A stretch of DNA of 64,000 bases from Jaapia argillacea MUCL 33604. Taxonomy: Eukaryota; Basidiomycota; Agaricomycetes; Jaapiales; Jaapiaceae. A program made the position numbers and the translations under genes. Under the pieces are notes generated by a model. It did not search any database, was not told the DNA's origin, and saw nothing but the letters and a program-made list of their open reading frames with translations. The DNA lies in contig KL197710.1 in the NCBI GenBank assembly GCA_000697665.1, positions 2,021,036 through 2,085,035 on the forward strand, in the 5' to 3' direction. Positions 22,803-34,577 of this stretch are shown here, piece by piece; the stretch's first letter is position 1; each line of letters begins with the position of its first letter.

Positions 22803-24985
22803 ATGGCTTGGAGGGACCTCTTGAATCCAGCCTCTCCCGATTTTTGGTTCATCGCAGGCTGCGCTGCAGTTGTCATTGTCATTCGCCAGACAGCTGTGAG
22901 GAAAGTTCGACGGCTGCTCCCTCCGGGACCGAAATCGTCGTGGTTCGGACAGGTAGAATTGCCAAAAACCTACCAGTGGAAGACGTACGCCGAGTGGAGG
23001 AAAATATATGGTCGGTGTTGTTCAGCACAACCTGTCATTCTCTTGCAGATCATTGTATCTCCATTCTACAGGAGATCTAATCTATATCCATGTATTCGGA
23101 AACCCTCTCCTTGTCATCAACTCTGCCAAAGTGGCCAGTGACCTTCTGGACAAGCGCAGTGGCAATTATTCCTCCAGGCCTGTGAGGACCATGGTTACCG
23201 AATTGTGAGTTGATTCGGTGATTCTCATGCTCGTGACCCAATTAACACCGACTTCTCGTAGGATGGGCTGGGATTGGCTGTTCTCCACTCACCGATATGG
23301 TCAATGGTGGCGAAAGCATCGTACGCTCTTCCACCACCACTTCCACAGCAATGCCGGCCCAGACTTCCAACCCATCCAAACGAAGGAGACGTACACGATG
23401 CTTCGCAACTTGGCCCACGATCCCACGAAGTTTAGTTACCACATTCGAAGGTTAGCAACAACATCACCCTACTGTTTGATTTCATCTAAGGAACCTCACA
23501 GGACCGCGGCCGCTGTTGTGATGTTTGTCTCGTACGGCCATCAGATTGCGCAAGAGGGGGACGAGTACGTCACTCTCGCTGATAAGGCGCTCGCATGCTT
23601 GGGACAAGCAGGCATTTTTGGAACCTACCTTGTAGATTATATCCCCATGCGTATGTTTCCCAATTCCCAGAATCCGAGCACCCTCTGAGACTCACCTTGG
23701 GATCAGTGAAATATGTTCCCTCGTGGGTGCCCGGCGCTGGTTTCCAGAATCAAGCCAAGGAATGGAGGAAGTTAACACAAGCCATGATCAATCGTCCCTT
23801 CGAGAAAGTAAAGGAGAAAATGGTATGCATCGTCCCATCGATAGCCTTCTCAGTGTCGCTCAGCTTATACACCGCACTAGGCGAACGGCACAGCAATACC
23901 CTGTGTGGCTGCCACGGAATTGGAGAAATGGATTCAATCAAGTGGTAGCCCGGAAGATGAAAGGGTTATCAAGGACGTTTCCGCAATCGCTTACGCAGGT
24001 GCGACATGGACTCCCCTTAGTACTTCCCCTTCAGATCATTTACCCTTCCTTCTCTAGCCGGCGCGGACACCGTAGGTTTCCCCATCCTACACCCCACTCA
24101 CCTTCGTCCACTCATGGAATTTACAGACGGTGTCTGCGATCCAGTCGTTCTTCCTGGCTATGAGTACTCACCCGGAAATTCAGAGGAAAGCTCAAGAAGA
24201 AATCGACCGTGTTATTGGAACCGATCGACTGCCACTGTTTTCTGACAAGGAATCCTTGCCCTACGTTGACTCTATCGTATGGGGTACGTCCACTGTGTTT
24301 CGTTGCGCTCATATTTGCTGATGGCTTGCTAGAATGCTTGAGATGGAACCCCGTGACTCCCTTAGGGATTTCGCATGCTGTAACGGCTGATGACGAATAC
24401 GATGGATACTACATACCAAGGGGCACCACAGTGCTACCAAATGTTTGGTGGGTTTGAACAGCGTCAGCATGCGAGCTGCCACCTGACGAGTTTTTTTAGG
24501 GGTATGCTTCACGACGAAGAAACATATCCAGATCCCCTCAGTTTCTCGCCTGAGAGATATATGGACCGCGAAAAGAATGCCGCCACCGGTGTAAATGAGT
24601 TGCCCTGGATCGCTTTTGGATTTGGCAGACGGTTAGTCCACCCTCATACTAGTAGTCAATTTTGATCGCCACTTGTCTCTGACTGTCGGTTCCGACATTG
24701 TAGCATGTGCCCCGGTCGTTGGTTCGCTCTTGATCAAGTGTGGCTTGCGGCGGCAACCGTTCTCTCCGTCTTTCATATCTCAAAGGCACTCGATGACCAA
24801 GGTCGGCCAATTGAACCAGATTTAAATTATACTTCCGGTCTGCTCAGGTATTTTGATTTCCGTTGTCATTGTGCCGTGCTGATGCACTCCTCTCCAGTCG
24901 TCCCAATCCTTTCCAATGCGAGATCGTTCCCCGTTCCGAAAAGGCTGTGCTTCTGTTGAAGAATTTGGGTGTTGAGCAGTTGTGA
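22803..24985 (+). CDS. Cytochrome P450 monooxygenase
   Basis: Heme-thiolate monooxygenase of about 500 residues, anchored in the ER by an N-terminal helix (FWFIAGCAAVVIVIRQ) followed by the RRLLPPGPK hinge. Visible hallmarks: the C-helix phrase WWRKHRTLFHHHF (WXXXR), the I-helix AGADTT, the K-helix ECLRW (EXXR), FSPERYMD (PERF-like) and the heme loop FGFGRRMCPGRW with the Cys ligand. The last two residues before MCPG are split by an intron. The I-helix box sits on a 14-base exon (24058-24071). More than ten introns are needed. The type resembles the multigene basidiomycete P450s annotated as O-methylsterigmatocystin oxidoreductase-like; the substrate cannot be told. The ATG at 22803 was chosen because it directly precedes the anchor. 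No polyketide, peptide or terpene synthase gene lies nearby. Confidence 0.93.
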
Positions 24986-25181
24986 ATACCCGATGGCCGG
25001 CTACGATACATCACGACATGCATCTTTTCGTTCTGTACTAGTATTGGTTTTGATCTGTGACCATGCATCAGCAGTGTTTTTGGGTGGAATACACGGTCTC
25101 ATTGTCTACCGCTACACACATGTTCTCAAGTCGGCTACATCGAGGGCCATTTGAGGTCTATAGGAAACTACCGGTACCCGT

Positions 25182-26277
25182 CTACCATAACCCCAGTAAT
25201 GTGGCCTCCCCATTCTCTGCTTCGACACGGCGTATTGCGTTCTGCAACTCACTACTCCAGCTAATAGCACCATCGATGTGACCAGACCGTCTGTGTATTT
25301 CAACCATATACGCACTCCTGAATGGAGCCTTGGAGAGGTCCGGTCTCCTGTCTATACGAGTGGCTGGGAGTGAAAGAACTTGAAGAAACTTGCCGATATC
25401 TGGCAGGTCGTTTTCATTTTGTGAACTTGCCTGAATACGCAAGAGTGCTTGGCTGTGTCGAGTACTTTGAGGGTTGGGGAGAGGCAACTCGAGAGATCCA
25501 GAAACGACAAAGAATCGAGTGAAGTTGGCTGAATGGGCATGGTTAGTCAGTGGAGGAAAAGCTTTGAAGCGATTTGATAACGGACTCTTGACATCTTGAA
25601 TGCCTTGGCACAGTTTCTCTAACCCGAATATCGATGTACATATGCTGGAGCATATTGCAGCATCTCCTGGGGTAGCATCGGGACTGACAAGAGCTTGGGC
25701 CGCGGCAGCGGTGGAAGATGTCTTGACCAGATCAGCCTGGGGTAGGTGTGCAGATAAGAACCGTCCACATTGACCTAAAGCCTTCAGAATGTTAATGCTT
25801 TGCAATCCGATGAATCGATCAAGACTCACTTGTTCATGACTGAATACCCTCTTCACATCAGCCAGCTTAGTCCCTTTCGGGGCAAGCAAACAGTGCTGCA
25901 CAGCGAGCACAATTTCCCCTCTGACAAAGATGCTTTGGCCGACATCAGGCGATGCCAGGAAGTCATAGGTTTCTACGACGCTGCCGAAGGTGCTATTCTC
26001 TTGCGGAACCAGACCGAACGGCGTCCCGAGTGCAACAGTTTTGAACACGGCTGGATAGACAATCAGAGGGCGGCCGTATATTGAAGTAGCCCACTGACCC
26101 GCGATTGTTGGCGCTTCGGTGTACTCAGCATCTGATCCAAACCGTTGTAGAGCAGCCTGGTTCAAACCCACAGTTAATTATACCCATCTACTTGACCCAA
26201 CTTGAACAAACCTCGTGCGTGTACGTACCGACAGGGCCCAAGAAAGCCACCTTCGGTTTCAAATGAGCACTTTTCAT
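25182..26277 (-). CDS. PHA2: Prephenate dehydratase
   Basis: Predicted to convert prephenate to phenylpyruvate in phenylalanine synthesis. The first exon gives VAFLGPVGTYTHE; after splicing follow AALQRFGSDAEYTEAPTIA-DVFKTV, the GLVPQENSTFGSV catalytic region, HCLLAPKGTKL, VFSHEQ-ALGQCGRFL, TSSTAAAAQ and the TRF catalytic box (NFTRFFVVS). A C-terminal ACT domain, the usual site of feedback control by phenylalanine, is visible as LRIQAS, LSLPATRIDRRP and AYMVEIHRRSGH. At least three short introns. An in-frame ATG at 26298 would add seven residues. The gene converges with the P450 (197 bases between stops). The first-residue choice is uncertain; the family call is firm. Confidence 0.9.
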
Positions 26278-26520
26278 GGCGGCAACGTCCTGGATCATGG
26301 GACAGGAGGATAAAGGTAATCTGGAGTCAGGTTAGGTTCGACGTCGGGAGCCAAGCGCCTTCTCGTGCGATCTGTGCTGTAACGCTGGTGTTCGGTACCC
26401 CTGCTTTGATCATGTACGAAACCCATCGTTAGCCGTAGTCAATAATATTGACCAAACTCTAAATAGACAGTAGTGTACAAGGAACTACATTCGTAGATTC
26501 AGCAATACATCTGACTCTCG

Positions 26521-29500
26521 TCAAGCTATCGGAGCCGCCATGAAATCATTCCCAGGTCCGAACAGTGCATCGATGTCACCTTGGAGAAAAACGTCGTAAA
26601 ATGCGGCCCCGTCGGAACTTAATGGTACAAGGGGTAATCTTGGTGGCAAAGCGGGAATAGGAACGGCAAAGTTGTCGCCACATGTCTGACTGATGAAGTC
26701 TTGCAGCATTTTGGCATATCGATCTATTCGACTGTGAGCACCAGGGCGAGTGAGGGATTCGAAAACTTACAAGCGACGGGCACACGTTCGCCCATTTTTG
26801 CAATTGCAGACCTACACTGCGTGTCAACATAGGGTCCTGTCAAGGACAGAGAGCGGTTACCTTATCGAGAGTATCTCGGCTGATAGAGTTGCGATGTGTT
26901 CTTGACCATTTGCCGACTGGGCTGCTTGAAGAAAGCGGGCCAATACGCGCCCGGCCATGAACCATGAAAACTACAGAGGGTGAGAAGATATACGAGGGAG
27001 GAGGAAGAAGGCTCATACAGTGACAAATATATCCAAGAGGGAAATATCGTAGCTGGTCGCAGTGATGGCGTAGATTAGATTCAGAATGTCTCGTGCGGCT
27101 GCGAGGATCTTGCAAGCAGAAATGCAAGCGGCATTTTCGACCATAGCGTGAGGCTCGTGGAGAAGGATTATTGCTCTGAAGGGGTACATTGAGATGCGAA
27201 AGTCGTAGATGATGTCAGTGCAAACTCACACGTAAGGAACCAAGCACGCAGTGTAAAGATGTGGATCTACGGTATTCATTATGATAGGATCACTGTACTC
27301 CCGAGGGAATGATGGTCGAAATTTGGCCGCCAGTGTATCGAGCTCAACGAAACCAGGAGTGGTCCGTGGGTCGAAGCGCTGAGGGGCAGACGAGCCGGGC
27401 ACGGGAGGTGGAGACATAGTTGCGGGATCACCAGCATAGTGGCGTGCGCGGAACCGAAGATTGAACGACTTTATGCGGGATAGCAGCATGACAGCCTTTA
27501 TGTAGAGGACAAACGAGTCGGTTTGGTCTTCGGGGTGTGTGAGGAATAGGTCCCGGCTGTGGGACCACTGACGCTCTTGAGGCAAGACAAGAGACTTAAG
27601 AGAGAAAGCAATTTAGAAGCATGGATTGTGCGGAACTGAGTGAACGTGCTTACACCCTGCTGAAAAACATCCCCTCGGACTGGAAGCAATTGTGAAACGT
27701 CAAGGTCGTCCAAACTGAGAGCCCAGCCGTTTCCACAACCGTGCAGCCGCTCGATGGCATAAGCCAGCCAAAATGCGTTTCTCCTCATTTCATCTTCGAT
27801 GACGGTGGCTGCTCGGGGGATGATTGATAAGGGGCGGGTGGTCTTCGCGATTGTGTGGAAAGGTGGGCAGCTACTCAGGCCTGCGGTAACGGCCCCCCTG
27901 AGAGACAGCGCCGAAGACGTGTATACATCACACCACCTGAAATAACCAACCATGAGCAGACAAAGGAATACAGATGAGAAGACAGTAACCTGGCTTGTGC
28001 CCAGTAGTACCAACTGAGGACGATTCGGGCTGTCGAGCAGAGTTATGTTAGAGTCGGTACCCTCGACAACCATAGTAAGAGTGTAACTCATACCTTGCAT
28101 TATCTCAAATAAGTTCTCTCCCATGCTGAATTGCTCATCGATGACTTGTCTCGCATTCTTGGCTTGCAACTCTGCGAACGTATCCATACGACCCTGCTTT
28201 CGTTTGTGCCTTTCGGAGAAGATGTCATCTAGAGAGGAATGTGGGTCGAATGCATAATGGTCGCAGTAAACAAGGAAGATACCTGAAAGGTCCTCAGGCA
28301 TGTTATTCGGGTGCGGAGAGGATACTGCTGCCGAATAAAGGCTGGCCAGGGCACATATAGCATGTATAATGGCTGGGTTTGGAAACTTGACGTGGTCAGA
28401 TGGGAGTGCTAGCGACGGCAGGAACGTAGGGGCATGGAACAAGCGGGTAGCATGTGGATGATATGCGAAGAAAGCTTCAACCCTAACGCGAGACACTTGA
28501 GCCTCGGTGGGAATGTTTCTAGTGGATGACTTACAGGTGTCTGACCAAGTCTGGACTGGGTAAAGTGGGAGGCCATACTGTCCAAATAAGATCATGGTTT
28601 GCATTCGAGCTTTCGTTGCCGATCAAAAGAGGATTGGAAGATGTTCCAGAGCCTAGGGGCGGGCTAATATGCGCTGTGGAAACGGTAGAACGAATGCTCG
28701 GATGGGTCTAGAGTGAAAATGGGATATAAATTGATAGTACCTGATATACCAGAGAGCTGATTGCCATAATCATACGGTGAGGGGCTAATAATACCCAAGG
28801 ACGGGGCAGAGGCAGCGAAATCAATAGTATTCGGGTTAGGAGATCGGCCGTCCGCTTCAGAGTTACCCCCAAAGCTGGAGGGACTCAGAGAAGCTGCATC
28901 CCTACTCCTGCTCACTTCACTAGACAGAGGATTGGAATTTGGGGGTGAGGGATACTGAGATAATGCTTCTCGTGATGTCACTGAATTCGAGGAGTCGCGA
29001 TGGGCTTGTGCTTCAGCTTGCTCCTTCTGTCGAAGGAGATCTTCCAATTCATCTATGGAGGGATTAGATCGAACATTATCCAGAGGCATCGAAAGTGCCT
29101 ACTGATTCTGTTTTCTAGCCGCTCATACCGGTTCTTTGGAACTTCGTGAGAAACACCATTACCTTCCGGTACTGAAGAGTGTCGGAGTTAAACTCTGTCT
29201 AATGAATAACTTGAGCTCCTCACCTTCGTCGTATGTGCAGTCCGGCTGTGATGGCACATCGGTTCCAGGAGGGGCATGACTGACTGCATGAGCATGGGAC
29301 CGTACGCAGGTAGAACAGGGTCGTTTGGCATCACTGGAAAGGTCTGGTCAAACAGAAGAACTTCGGTCATCGGGCAGGTGGATGGAAGATCTACCATTTC
29401 TTCGGTCTTCGGTCAGTTCAAGCGTAGGGGTCGTGATCGACAAAGACTCACTAATTTCCGTCTACGACATTGGTGACAGGCCTATATAAAGCTTGTTAAG

Positions 29501-29628
29501 CCACTACCGTTGACTGAAGCCATATTAATGTTAATCACTTGGTTTCGTTTGAGGGTGTTTGGATGGCCACTCTTATTGGACAGGGGGTTGAAGCTGGGCT
29601 GAACTGCGGTGGAGCTGACCTTGGGCAT
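26521..29628 (-). CDS. Zn2Cys6 transcription factor with fungal-specific domain (copy 2)
   Basis: Paralogue of the regulator at 16.0-18.9 kb. The start at 29628 gives MPKVSSTAVQPSF and ends exon 1 with LKRNQ; then ACHQCRRRKL, KC, DAKRPCSTCVRSHAHAV and PDCTYDE complete the six-cysteine cluster. The KC codons need a 5-base exon (29395-29399). A helix NRYERLENRINELEDLLRQ (coiled-coil-like dimerisation segment) follows, then a Ser-rich linker, and the fungal_trans domain (AFFAYHPHATRLFHAPTF, NPAIIHAICALASLYS, RNAFWLAYAIERLHGCGN). The C-terminus ends FMAAPIA. About ten introns. Both copies start MPK, break after RNQ and after RKL, and lie in the same orientation, which supports a duplication. Target genes are unknown. 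Confidence 0.85.
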
Positions 29629-30344
29629 GTCCCCCTAGATAGTGTAAACTGGATGGTCACGGTTGTTGGTGGAGACGAGCTCGATGGCACAGTTCACGAT
29701 ATCACTTGTTATGTAAGTAACGCCATCCGAGTCTGAATCAGACGCGACGCAGCGTTGGCGTTCTGCACGGAATCGGATTATTAACACAAAACATTGATTG
29801 ACTCATCTCAAGTTCAAATCGGTCAGCAAGCGCGCAAAACACTGAAGAGATTTCAGAGACAATACGAGAATGTTCTTCCTAGCAAAACCGACTACAGCAC
29901 TGAACCCTTGCAGCTCGATTCCGCTCATGTCCAGAGAGAAGTCGGGGAGGGACGGCGACCTTGAGAAGCTCACATGCCCGATGCCCGAGGCGCTGCCGTC
30001 ACTTGTACTATTGCAATATTATCTTGAACGACTTTCCCCTGCAGGTACAGTAATACGGTGTATCAGACTTCACTCACTTCACTGATAGTGATAAAGCCAG
30101 ATAAGCACGGAAACAGCAAGTAAAATACATTGATATGGACATATCTTGCGAACGGAAATACGACTAAATTCGAAAGTGGAAGGGCTGAATCAGTAATCCA
30201 ACCAGAAATTTCCCGAGGGGGGGGGGCTCATGAGAGTACAGAAGAGGGACAAAATCCAAGCAACAAACTAATATGAGTAGTGAATATATAAAGCGATGTG
30301 GGAAGTCGTTAGGGGGGGCGGCCTTGTGAGGAGACGAGAAACGG
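29629..30344. other. Intergenic region upstream of Zn2Cys6 copy 2
   Basis: About 700 bases between the start of the second Zn2Cys6 gene and the stop of the membrane-protein gene. It should hold the promoter of the former and the 3' UTR of the latter. A run of nine G residues lies near 30220. No convincing gene is seen. Confidence 0.4.
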
Positions 30345-33300
30345 TTAGGGACTGAATTTCCCTACAAGCTGGAATGCAGTTGTAATGTTCAGAACAGTTA
30401 CCGACACTCCGGGATTTGGCGTATGCAAGAACGTCGCCACTGGAGTCCAAACAGAGTTAAAGGTGGAGTCATCGAAGGATGAATCATGCACGACTTCAGG
30501 TGAAGTTGAAAGCTCCGTCCAGGAGATAGTTTGTGACGCAGAAATCGCCCATGTTCGTAGGGCAGATGCCTGATCGGATCCAAAGAATAATGTGCTAGAA
30601 GGTGTTGAAAATGAAGACAACACTCCAGATAAATCCGCTGGGGTGATTGTGCCAAAGATGGCAACTTCGAGGGCGGGAAGAGAGGACATCGATGTAAATA
30701 GGGCCGACGTGTTGGAAGGAGGGACTGCGGACGAGTTGAGAATGTATTCGACGAGTGCGGTGGCAGTGCTGACATTTCCGATGGATGATAGGTAGTTGAG
30801 TAACACGTGATTGAGGTGATTCATGGTACCATACTGGCGGGGATCAACAGTACTCGCTGTGATAGGGGGAGGATTGGAAGCACCCGGCAGCCCACTCACG
30901 ACCTCGCCACTGTAAACGATCGCTCGCGGTGAAACAGCGCGGCTCAAGACAGCTGCTTGCTTCGCAGCGCCACTTCTTGCATCAGAAAATGGGAGGCGGA
31001 GACGTAGGACATCGAGCACGCCATAGATTGGTCGATCCGGAAAACAAGAGGTGGCGAATTGAGATGCACTGCTGGGGGCGGACAGCCCAAATACAGACTC
31101 CTCAAGGGTGCTCAGACGCTGCATTTGTGCCGTGCTTAATCCTGGGTAACATGCGAGGGGTGGGGGGAATGGTGACGTCGTGGAACTGGTCAAAAGACTG
31201 GAGAGTGGATGTCCGCCAGGGGAGGAAACCGCATCAAACGGAATCAGGAGAGGCGACGCGCTCACGGCGGACACGAAACGCGACAAATCCTTAGGCTGCT
31301 GCTGAAGGATTCCTTGCCAGTAGTTTTGTAACGCATTCTGTCTTTGAGTAGACGATGCTACAGAAAGAATCCCGGTTAGGAAAGTACGCAAAGCCACCTA
31401 AAGCTCGAACTTACCAAGCGCAAAACTGTACATTCGGTCCAATGCGGTTCGAGCAGTGTCACCAACCTCCGCGATCTGGGCGTTACTAGGTTGCCCATCG
31501 CTGGTAAACGACACGTTTGGTTGAGTGACTGTTTGGGTCGCAAAGTCAAATATGTAACCCGATACTGAGATGGAGAATTTGGATGAAGGGTCAGATATCG
31601 GGCCGTCGACGCTACCGATCTTGTCCCATGGAGCGGTCTTGACAAAGTGTCGGAGCTGCGATACCGCGCTCAAGTCCTGTGATTCTACGAGATTCCAAAG
31701 CAGCGCGGACTGAGCCCAGCTAGTTCGGTTCGGACTTCCTCCCGCATCAAGGCCAGGCGCGACGTCTATTAGAAGTGCCTGAGGGGCACAGTTCGAACCG
31801 ACAAGAGCGCCCTGAGCTTCCCACACAGCAGTTGACAGAGAGTTAGCCGTGTAATTGACGTCGAAGGCAGAGTTCAGAGTAGGGAGGAGCAGGAGCAGGC
31901 TTTGCGCCAGCTGGTCACAACGACCTGGAAGTGTGGTCGTGCAGACACAAGCAGCATCTGTAAAACGGTTAAACTAGTGATACCTGATCTAAGATGATGG
32001 CGTACCCAGAGTGCACGCTGCGCCGGTGATATTAACACCACAAACAGGAGTAGAATCGCCTTCCTTCCGGGCCACGACGACGCCCGCAATTATCCCAGCG
32101 ATGACAAGAACGGTCGCGATTATTAAAGTGATAATGACCCTCCGTCTCTTAAAGAAAGGAGTAGGGGTAGCCTTGGCAGAGGTAGTGGGATTATGTTGGG
32201 TGCTCTCGCTTCCAGAGTTGGTCGGGTTCCAGGCATTAATGACATTTCCATCGGCGGTCGTATGGTGCGTTGAACCCACTGAGCTGATATCCACAGGTGA
32301 GGGAGACAGTGGGTAGCCTTTAATGTCGTTATAGTCGTGATTCGAAAGCGGTAGTGATGTGGAACTGTGATATGGAAGACGGCCGCTGTCCAGCATGTTC
32401 GAGAGTGCACCTGCACGACTAACCAGCTCGGGTAGGTGCATCGAATCCTCCATCCTGCGATAATCCATTTCCTGTATAGCGAATTGTTGCGGGAGACCGG
32501 GGAGGGCAGGAGCAGCTCGAACAGTAAACCAAGTAAACGGCTGTCTAATCGACCTTGCGCCGGTCGAGTGTGACAGGCGGGTAAGCAGCGAGGACACATA
32601 GCTTTTGGTTGTCTTCGAGCTCTTGATGGAATGGATGGAGTGCCGAGGACGGTGTTTATCAATGAACTGAGAATTTGGGTCTGCCGGCGATGTGAAGGGA
32701 CTCATGGGAGAAGGCGGGCCATGGAAATCGCCCAACCCGCCACTCATACACTTGCCATCTGGATTTCTACTGCCTGACTGAAACAGAGGGACGGTACTGC
32801 TGGTTGTCGAACCGCGGTAACGGGAAGAAGGGTTGCTACTGACAGCCGACACCATGCGCATGGTCGCGGAGGCCACGCCTACAACGGACACGCCTCTGGA
32901 GTCGACCCTCCTCGCCAAGCTTGCAGTGGAAATGACGGGGGGATGATCCTGATAGGATATGATGGAGTCGGCTGAGGACACCACATTTCCATCAAGTTCG
33001 ATTGGGATATAAGCTGTGGTAGGATATCGGGATTGGGAGTTGGAGGACACAGTTGTCGACGACGAATGCTTGGCATAGGCAGTTGAGTGGAGCGTGCGTG
33101 ATGGGGGGTAGGTGAGTTCGGAGAACCCGCTTCCACTATCACTGATTGGGGTTCCAGGCTCGAATTTCTGCCACGCGCTGGGGGAGTGGGCAGCGATGTT
33201 GCTGTCATGATATGAGGGGGACTCAGTTTCTGACAATACCGAAGTAATCAGCTTTGTCGGCAAATATCTATCGTCGTGAGTGTAAATATCGATTGCTGAC

Positions 33301-33797
33301 GCCCCTTCATGCCAGTCGTGAGCTGAGAACGTTCGCGTGGATTTGGGTGACGACGGAGAACGAAACCTGCCCTCCTCCCCTGCGGAACCATCGGGAACGT
33401 GAACGCGGGACAAGCTGGATGGAATGGCTGGAGATGAAGGATGTCGCTGACTAGGCGGACCAGGCGATGCATACTGGGGGCTAGGGGGAGTGGTATGGCC
33501 CACTCTGCGAGTCCCCACGTCCCGAGGGACGGATGGATTCCTCCGGGGGGTGTGAGGGGGAGAGTTTACGTGGGCATGCCCATCAGGTTGTGGTATTTGG
33601 AAATCGGACTGTAGGGGTGTACGAGGAATGTCTGTAGGTGGATGGGGGAATTGTGATAGCCGTAGAGGATCTTCACCGGTGGAGCCGAAGCTTATGGTGC
33701 TATCGGCGAAACCAGAGGCATTCGTCGTGAGAGAAGGAAAAGATCGGTGGCCGCGATTGTATGGGTCGGTATTACCCTCGCCATTCGACGAAGACAT
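30345..33797 (-). CDS. Large single-pass membrane protein of unknown function
   Basis: Three exons give a protein of about 1,080 residues. The first 560 residues are Ser/Pro/Thr-rich and probably cytosolic. A basic stop-transfer patch (FFKRRR) precedes one hydrophobic helix (VIITLIIATVLVIAGIIAGV). The rest is a Cys-containing, N-glycosylation-site-rich domain of roughly 500 residues (starts VCGVNITGAACTLG, then DAACVCTTTLPGRCDQLAQ; ends LNITTAFQLVGKFSP). The order suggests a type II topology with the C-terminal domain outside the cell or in the lumen. Introns: one just after the Cys-rich start of the outer domain, near 31950-32000, and one near 31360-31415. I do not recognise the outer domain from any named family. 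Related long proteins of this layout exist in Agaricomycetes as hypothetical proteins, from memory only. Confidence 0.7.
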
Positions 33798-34577
33798 CTA
33801 TGTTGCCTCTGGGAGTTACTGTGTTATTCAGGCTGACAATCATTTCAGCCCAGACTTACCGAAATTTGGTCACCAGTAATTTCCCAAGCCCCCAATTATC
33901 CAATCCTCAGTAGAATAACGTTCTGCAACTACTACAAGGGCTGCGGACACGCTGGCCAGAGATGAAACGCAAAACTGCAAGAAGTGGGTCGTGCGAAGTG
34001 GGTATGCTGTTCGACTTGAAAGAGTGGCAAGCCTCGAAGCAAGGTAAAAGAATGGCGGTAAAGAATGACAGCAGTGTAACCCAAAGCCAACCAGGAGGAA
34101 ATGCCCAAGAAGTTGAGGGGAGGGGGAACGAAGAGAAGAATACAAAATCACACAAGGTCGCTACGCAGGTGTGCACCCGATCGCCATAAACGGACGAAAC
34201 CGAGCTACCGAATACGCTACTACTGATGTTCCTGATCGCCTGGAACGCTTCTCGTCACTCGCCCTCCACGGAGATTCCATCAGTCAAAGTTCCAATCCCA
34301 CGTATCTCTGCCTGAGTATGCGCATTGCAAAGAAACGCGAGTCACAAGCATGGTATCTTCGCACTCGTAAATACTCGTAAATCACCAAACTAGATGTAAG
34401 AAGGAGAAGCAACAACAGGTCAAAATTATCAAACAGTTATTGAAGAGAATAAGGAGCTGGGAAACTGTAGTATCCGTGTGAAGGGGGGCACCTCATTTGT
34501 TTAAGGGCACTAGGGTCGTCAGATGAGGCTCTCAGCGAGGTCGTATAGTCATGCGCAAGGTCGTGAACAGTAGCTGC
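33798..34577. other. Intergenic region between membrane-protein gene and rac1
   Basis: 780 bases holding the promoter of the membrane-protein gene and the 3' UTR of rac1. The short open frames show no recognisable protein feature. Confidence 0.4.

Noticed and set aside
25600-25720. An intron inside the prephenate dehydratase ACT region suggested by gtcaag...ttcag
   Set aside because: Removing it would shift the frame away from the TRF box, so the open reading frame was kept.
22309-26298. A secondary-metabolite cluster around the P450
   Set aside because: One P450 and nearby regulators are present, but no polyketide, peptide or terpene synthase, transferase or exporter lies between them; the other neighbours are housekeeping genes.
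29811-29828. A second tRNA-like T-loop (gttcaaatc)
   Set aside because: The flanks do not pair into a cloverleaf.
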